DNA from: an uncultured Bacteroidales bacterium
GTDB lineage: Bacteria > Bacteroidota > Bacteroidia > Bacteroidales > Bacteroidaceae
Direction of reading: 5' to 3'
DNA length: 64,000 nucleotides
Assembly: GCA_902798425.1 (NCBI GenBank)
Contig: CADBWR010000001.1
Span: 62,001 to 126,000, forward strand
The notes beneath the pieces are model-generated. The model ran no database searches. It had not been told where the DNA came from and saw only the letters and a list, made by a program, of their open reading frames with translations. Shown piece after piece: positions 62,301 through 64,000 of this stretch. How positions within the stretch are numbered: position 1 is the stretch's first letter; each line of letters opens with the position of its first letter. The translations under genes were made by a program, and so were the position numbers.

Positions 62301-64000
62301 GGTGAAACAACCACCCATACATCGACCACCTTATTTGACAGCCCTTATAGCCATATTACTCCAACTCAGGACAAAAGCGTGATGACTGACTTCTACGTCA
62401 CTTACGATGTAAAGCCAGAATATGCAAACCTTTACAAAGGTGCAGCTACCGAAGAGGACGTAAATGTTTCTGCCTTCTGGGTAAAACAAGGTACCGAATA
62501 TGCAAAAAATGAGGGTAATGCACTTACAACAACTACCGTTGAGACTGATGACAACGAATTGAAATGGAATGTGAAGCCTAATTTCAATATTGATGCAGAG
62601 ATGGGCTATCAGTACAGTGGTGAACACGGAGAAAAGACTAAGAGTGAAACCGAAGAGGAATATGTGGCTGCTGGCAAGAACGGTTTTGACCCCTATAACA
62701 TTCAGATACAGAGTGTAAGTAATCCGTTCTATTATTTTAAGACCAATACTACTGGTTCTCATCTTTCTGGTGGTTGGTCAGGCACCTCTACGGATTTGAT
62801 CCTGCAGCAGATGTCTTCTGACATACAGAATAACGTTGAAGGTAATGATCAGACCAAGTTGAGTATTACTAATGCAACCTTCATGGCGGTAAAGGACGAA
62901 AGAGACCACATGCTGCTGATGCCTCGCTTCGACCACACGAAGGTAGTGAACTCGTTTAGTGGAACACAACTTGTGGCTCCCGGTGCAGCAACACAGACTT
63001 TGGAACTTAAGATGGCTCCTAAGGTGATTCATTATTCTAGTGAGTTTGCCGGTATGAATGGGCAATATTTCTTGGCTGAGGACTTTGAATTTGTTGAAGG
63101 TTTTGAGTCGTTAGGTTCAGCAGAGAGTCCTTTTACTGGTTCTATCGATGGTGGTCTCCATACGCTTAAAAAAGGTCTTGAATATCTTACAACACCATTG
63201 ATAGCATACGCTGATGGTGCTATTATCAAGAATATCATACTGGATGAGGCCAATATCACTACAGGAACTAATGTTGGTGCTATTGTTGCCAATGCCACTG
63301 GTGAAACCCGAATCTATAACTGCGGTATCAATGGCGGTAGCATAGGTGGTAGTGGAAATGTTGGTGGTATCGTAGGAAATTTGCATGGTGAGGAAATAAC
63401 AGAAGGAGGAAAAAAGAAATATGTTGGAGCTCGTGTGATAAATTGTTATAGTTATGCCACTATCACAGGTGGAACAAATGTTGGCGGTATTGTAGGAAAC
63501 AATGATTTCGCTTCTACGTCATCCAAAATTGCGACCATGGTAATGAACTGTATGTTCTACGGTGACATCACTGGTGGTAGCAACAAGTCACCTGTTTATG
63601 GTGGAACAAATATCGCGAACCTACATGGCGGTCTGAATACCTATAATTATTATGCATACCAACAGTTGCCTACCAGTCATATTACCGATGGTAAATACAA
63701 TAGTGCACTGGCTATATATGAAAAATACCTGAACCGCTTTGAGTTCTATCGTCTGTTACTGAATAGTAACAAGAAATTGGCTGCGTACTATGCATCATCA
63801 TCAGAGGAAACGGTGAAACCCTCGGATATGATGAAATGGGTATTAGAGACGGCAGATAGATCAATCGTTGCGCCAAATGAGCCAAAGCCTTATCCTGTAT
63901 TGAAGCCTCAGGGCTATTATCCTTCAATCATTAACTATGACACCAGAGACCTTGATAACTATAGTGAGGAAAACCGTAACAAGGGCCTGAAGATAGGAGA
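59394..64000 (+). CDS. Second giant secreted protein, partial, with GLUG repeats
   Basis: Open from ATG 59394 (alternative ATG 59406) to the right edge, 1535 codons without a stop. Signal segment VLRSIFLLLTLTVLGASNAFG, then mature protein. Several modules of about 90-100 residues recur, starting with YHI(I/V)(N/D) or F-K-L-I-D-K-x-G and ending in IYVTY (near residues 50-145, 305-400, 535-630, 895-1010), resembling MucBP-like beta modules. From about 1230 a new region has GSIDGGLHTL and two GLUG repeats (NVGGIVGN at about 1328 and 1362). Such repeats occur in large bacterial adhesins. It is 52 bp after the first giant gene and so in the same operon. A sorting tail, if any, is outside the window. 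Confidence 0.75.
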   Translation, partial: MTHNMNVYGKFTDMFKYSIKGTAVLRSIFLLLTLTVLGASNAFGVTITYHIINLGRLNDDGTISTIRTEALQFTSTDATLGVPAQYKSPLAKNWKYYQASEVTYNSGTKVCTFNSEPTLSEGDAMASNEDIYVTYELDETALSNFIVNDGDICNIKFNDDKYLYQSEWQGDPNTASAVIANPTTTSEYCWKINIKDPYQVTIQSKSDSYNDFYLSSTPSGEFPNIRLKNGLSTAKNCKIWAFGLLSGGATDTYRLVVADGYTTAKNNNNKLDDFGHGYLNNQREGYKTTYQLYEGTKYLKCDLEFEPIQQTYTYHIVDTHGNIAISYTMSEATATGQALNGYASIPAAIRSPYIADETITFYNHADCADQHLITKTPPTRNIYVKYTTSHLDNKFLHLRGARAMNVKINGELIYDDNGSLSHQAGDENTTKPYLWYFSGEDPYAIEISNGNSGNKLGYASSPSSLLYAESPENTKFILMTGSANDTGDPRTYEQMELMAATVDGNYYRVGRTGDAFSISTTTTGDASLQIKVNPVTIPATFKLIDKAGKILKEISSTSGAVELPDEWKSPLVSEYQYWKESAFTIEGDVYTLKAEPDESDKVISVTDVSTIYVTYKVNDNFDFNTTADAESGSTYRLKFVNGESFKQENGKDAVMTEAQEGVYPYFCGDGMFYVYGDEQWNTQLSSGASTRSRWLWYVVSPTSDPYHVKIMSNQLNAKPINTSHGYFRTFPVTYTDRQAGTEVTRYVTSLTTLEDDAASAPPTEYMVLTGADDHCKLVAIIDGVRHTVNSFEQYWKNNPTVQNTLGNAKVTQEETYSGNITLTDQQEAILPTYWHTYQSLVNSAPWVGWTGDGHSGTGRQYKNKNHWFQTVNMSTAVGSDGEFEFVETTLQPQVILVDNHGWEIMRKPLYDKDGNVNAELKLYDSPMVQNYYWHPTSTKADGYHKYNINEGDDVITIYYKNDAGKWVPNGETTTHTSTTLFDSPYSHITPTQDKSVMTDFYVTYDVKPEYANLYKGAATEEDVNVSAFWVKQGTEYAKNEGNALTTTTVETDDNELKWNVKPNFNIDAEMGYQYSGEHGEKTKSETEEEYVAAGKNGFDPYNIQIQSVSNPFYYFKTNTTGSHLSGGWSGTSTDLILQQMSSDIQNNVEGNDQTKLSITNATFMAVKDERDHMLLMPRFDHTKVVNSFSGTQLVAPGAATQTLELKMAPKVIHYSSEFAGMNGQYFLAEDFEFVEGFESLGSAESPFTGSIDGGLHTLKKGLEYLTTPLIAYADGAIIKNIILDEANITTGTNVGAIVANATGETRIYNCGINGGSIGGSGNVGGIVGNLHGEEITEGGKKKYVGARVINCYSYATITGGTNVGGIVGNNDFASTSSKIATMVMNCMFYGDITGGSNKSPVYGGTNIANLHGGLNTYNYYAYQQLPTSHITDGKYNSALAIYEKYLNRFEFYRLLLNSNKKLAAYYASSSEETVKPSDMMKWVLETADRSIVAPNEPKPYPVLKPQGYYPSIINYDTRDLDNYSEENRNKGLKIG

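Overview
The window looks like a Bacteroidales genome, most likely Prevotella or a close relative. Supporting signs are the Bacteroidetes promoter form (TTTG, about 20 nt, TAnnTTTG) in front of most transcription units, a SusC/SusD pair, BACON domains, lipoprotein signals, DUF5119/DUF3575/fimbrillin genes, and many large secreted proteins ending in a short tail of the type GLYIVNGKKVVI(R/K) that fits type IX secretion (T9SS). No RNA genes, CRISPR array or complete insertion sequence were seen.

Bases 1-36136 hold a beta-1,3-glucan utilisation locus interrupted by a small unrelated segment. The minus-strand units are: (i) 32866->25172, SusC, SusD, a surface glycan-binding lipoprotein and a BACON-GH16 endoglucanase; (ii) 25025->19330, a small binding module protein, a 1068-residue GH16 protein and a GH128 endo-beta-1,3-glucanase; (iii) 16651->13981, a multidomain binding protein and a small peptide; (iv) 13737->1 and beyond, a second binding protein, a small peptide, a GH81 endo-beta-1,3-glucanase, another small peptide, a GH3 beta-glucosidase, a clan GH-A hydrolase and the start of a GH94/GH149-like phosphorylase. 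The plus-strand gene at 33194 encodes a membrane-spanning sensor with Y_Y_Y and LuxR-type HTH domains, divergent from SusC, and is the probable local regulator. All four minus-strand promoters carry the same direct-repeat element (core ACCTCAC on the plus strand) at nearly the same distance from the -7 box, so they probably form one regulon. Logic: surface endo-enzymes (GH16, GH128, GH81) cut the polymer, SusCD imports oligosaccharides, GH3 and the phosphorylase finish them.

Between units (ii) and (iii) lie a RAYT-type transposase gene (16808-17824) with a 21-bp palindromic tandem array, and an aldo/keto reductase gene (18312-19265). A 111-bp inverted-repeat element sits at 14151-14261 and supplies the 3' end of the gene next to it. 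Degenerate 7-bp tandem repeats occur in the linkers before several sorting tails and in two intergenic gaps.

Bases 36485 to the right edge are a plus-strand fimbria-type operon: an OmpA-like/DUF3575 protein, a DUF5119 lipoprotein, five fimbrillin-like lipoproteins (three large close paralogues, two shorter), then two giant secreted proteins. The first has 3960 residues with at least 35 VYGGGN-like repeats and a C-terminal tail; the second runs off the window after 1535 codons and contains GLUG repeats. They are reasonable candidates for tip or shaft-associated adhesins, by analogy with T9SS-exported Mfa5 of Porphyromonas.

The least explained features are the three small 'YxTP...LLAGS' peptides, each encoded directly after a tailed secreted protein, and the repeat-rich giant proteins.
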